Positions 15,120 to 15,219 of a stretch of DNA of 15,219 bases are shown one piece after another. How positions within the stretch are numbered: position 1 is the first letter of the stretch; each line of letters starts with the position of its first letter. The notes below the pieces were generated by a model, which was not told the origin of the DNA, made no database searches, and saw only the letters and a list, made by a program, of their open reading frames with translations. The stretch is taken from contig JABYQR010000627.1 of assembly GCA_022592445.1 (NCBI GenBank), forward strand, positions 1 to 15,219, written 5' to 3'. The position numbers and the translations under genes were made by a program. Origin of the DNA: Cytidiella melzeri. Taxonomy: Eukaryota; Basidiomycota; Agaricomycetes; Polyporales; Irpicaceae.

Positions 15120-15219
15120 TGGTACTGTGGTGGCGCAATCACGACCGTCCCGGACATGCTCGTGGTCAATTCTGATTGGTCATCAAGACCGCCGTCCGAA
15201 GCAGCGTTGCTCAGCCAAC
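15120..15219. other. Window end, unassigned
   Basis: Ordinary mixed-composition sequence with an inverted CCAAT motif (ATTGG near 15175). No ORF or repeat can be judged from the remaining 100 bases. Confidence 0.3.

Overview
The window looks like a repeat-rich stretch of a filamentous fungal nuclear genome, most likely a mushroom-forming basidiomycete (Agaricomycete). This assignment is inference. It rests on a chromodomain-bearing Ty3/gypsy (Tf2-type) retrotransposon, on very short introns (48-60 nt) with GTRNGT donors and CTRAY branch points, and on two genes that must be assembled from small exons. No bacterial gene organisation is present.

Bases 1-4575 are the 3' part of a decayed chromovirus: protease, reverse transcriptase, RNase H, integrase and chromodomain in order, then a polypurine tract and one LTR. 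Its pol frame is broken by five single-base shifts, all of the same sign. Bases 4600-6385 hold a composite repeat in three copies. It contains tRNA-like segments on the minus strand, a 317-bp block kept at about 96% identity in two copies, and six short hairpins of the form CCGATA...TATCGG. The last copy ends just before the promoter of a three-exon gene (6520-7277) for a 215-residue acidic orphan protein. Two more hairpins of the same kind follow at 7427-7507.

A second spliced gene (8164-8935) encodes a small protein with a good PCNA-interacting (PIP) motif formed across an exon junction. It converges on a 996-residue minus-strand ORF (9282-12272) of unknown function. That protein carries an internal arginine/serine-rich domain built from a 21-bp tandem repeat. 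Its leader appears to have two small introns and a five-codon upstream ORF whose peptide equals the first five residues of the main protein.

Bases 12680-14740 form a large array of hairpins. Six copies plus a diverged one point one way in GGTGGT-rich DNA, and eight point the other way in CCACCA-rich DNA. Stem bases differ between copies in compensating pairs, and the hairpins look related to those at 5.3-7.5 kb. One spacer near the right end has every CCA changed to CTA. The window ends with a pyrimidine-rich tandem repeat and a perfect 29-bp inverted repeat with a 4-nt loop.

The most interesting material is the hairpin superfamily with covarying stems and its mirror-image array beside the RS-domain gene. 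No functional link between the three host-type genes can be shown from sequence alone.
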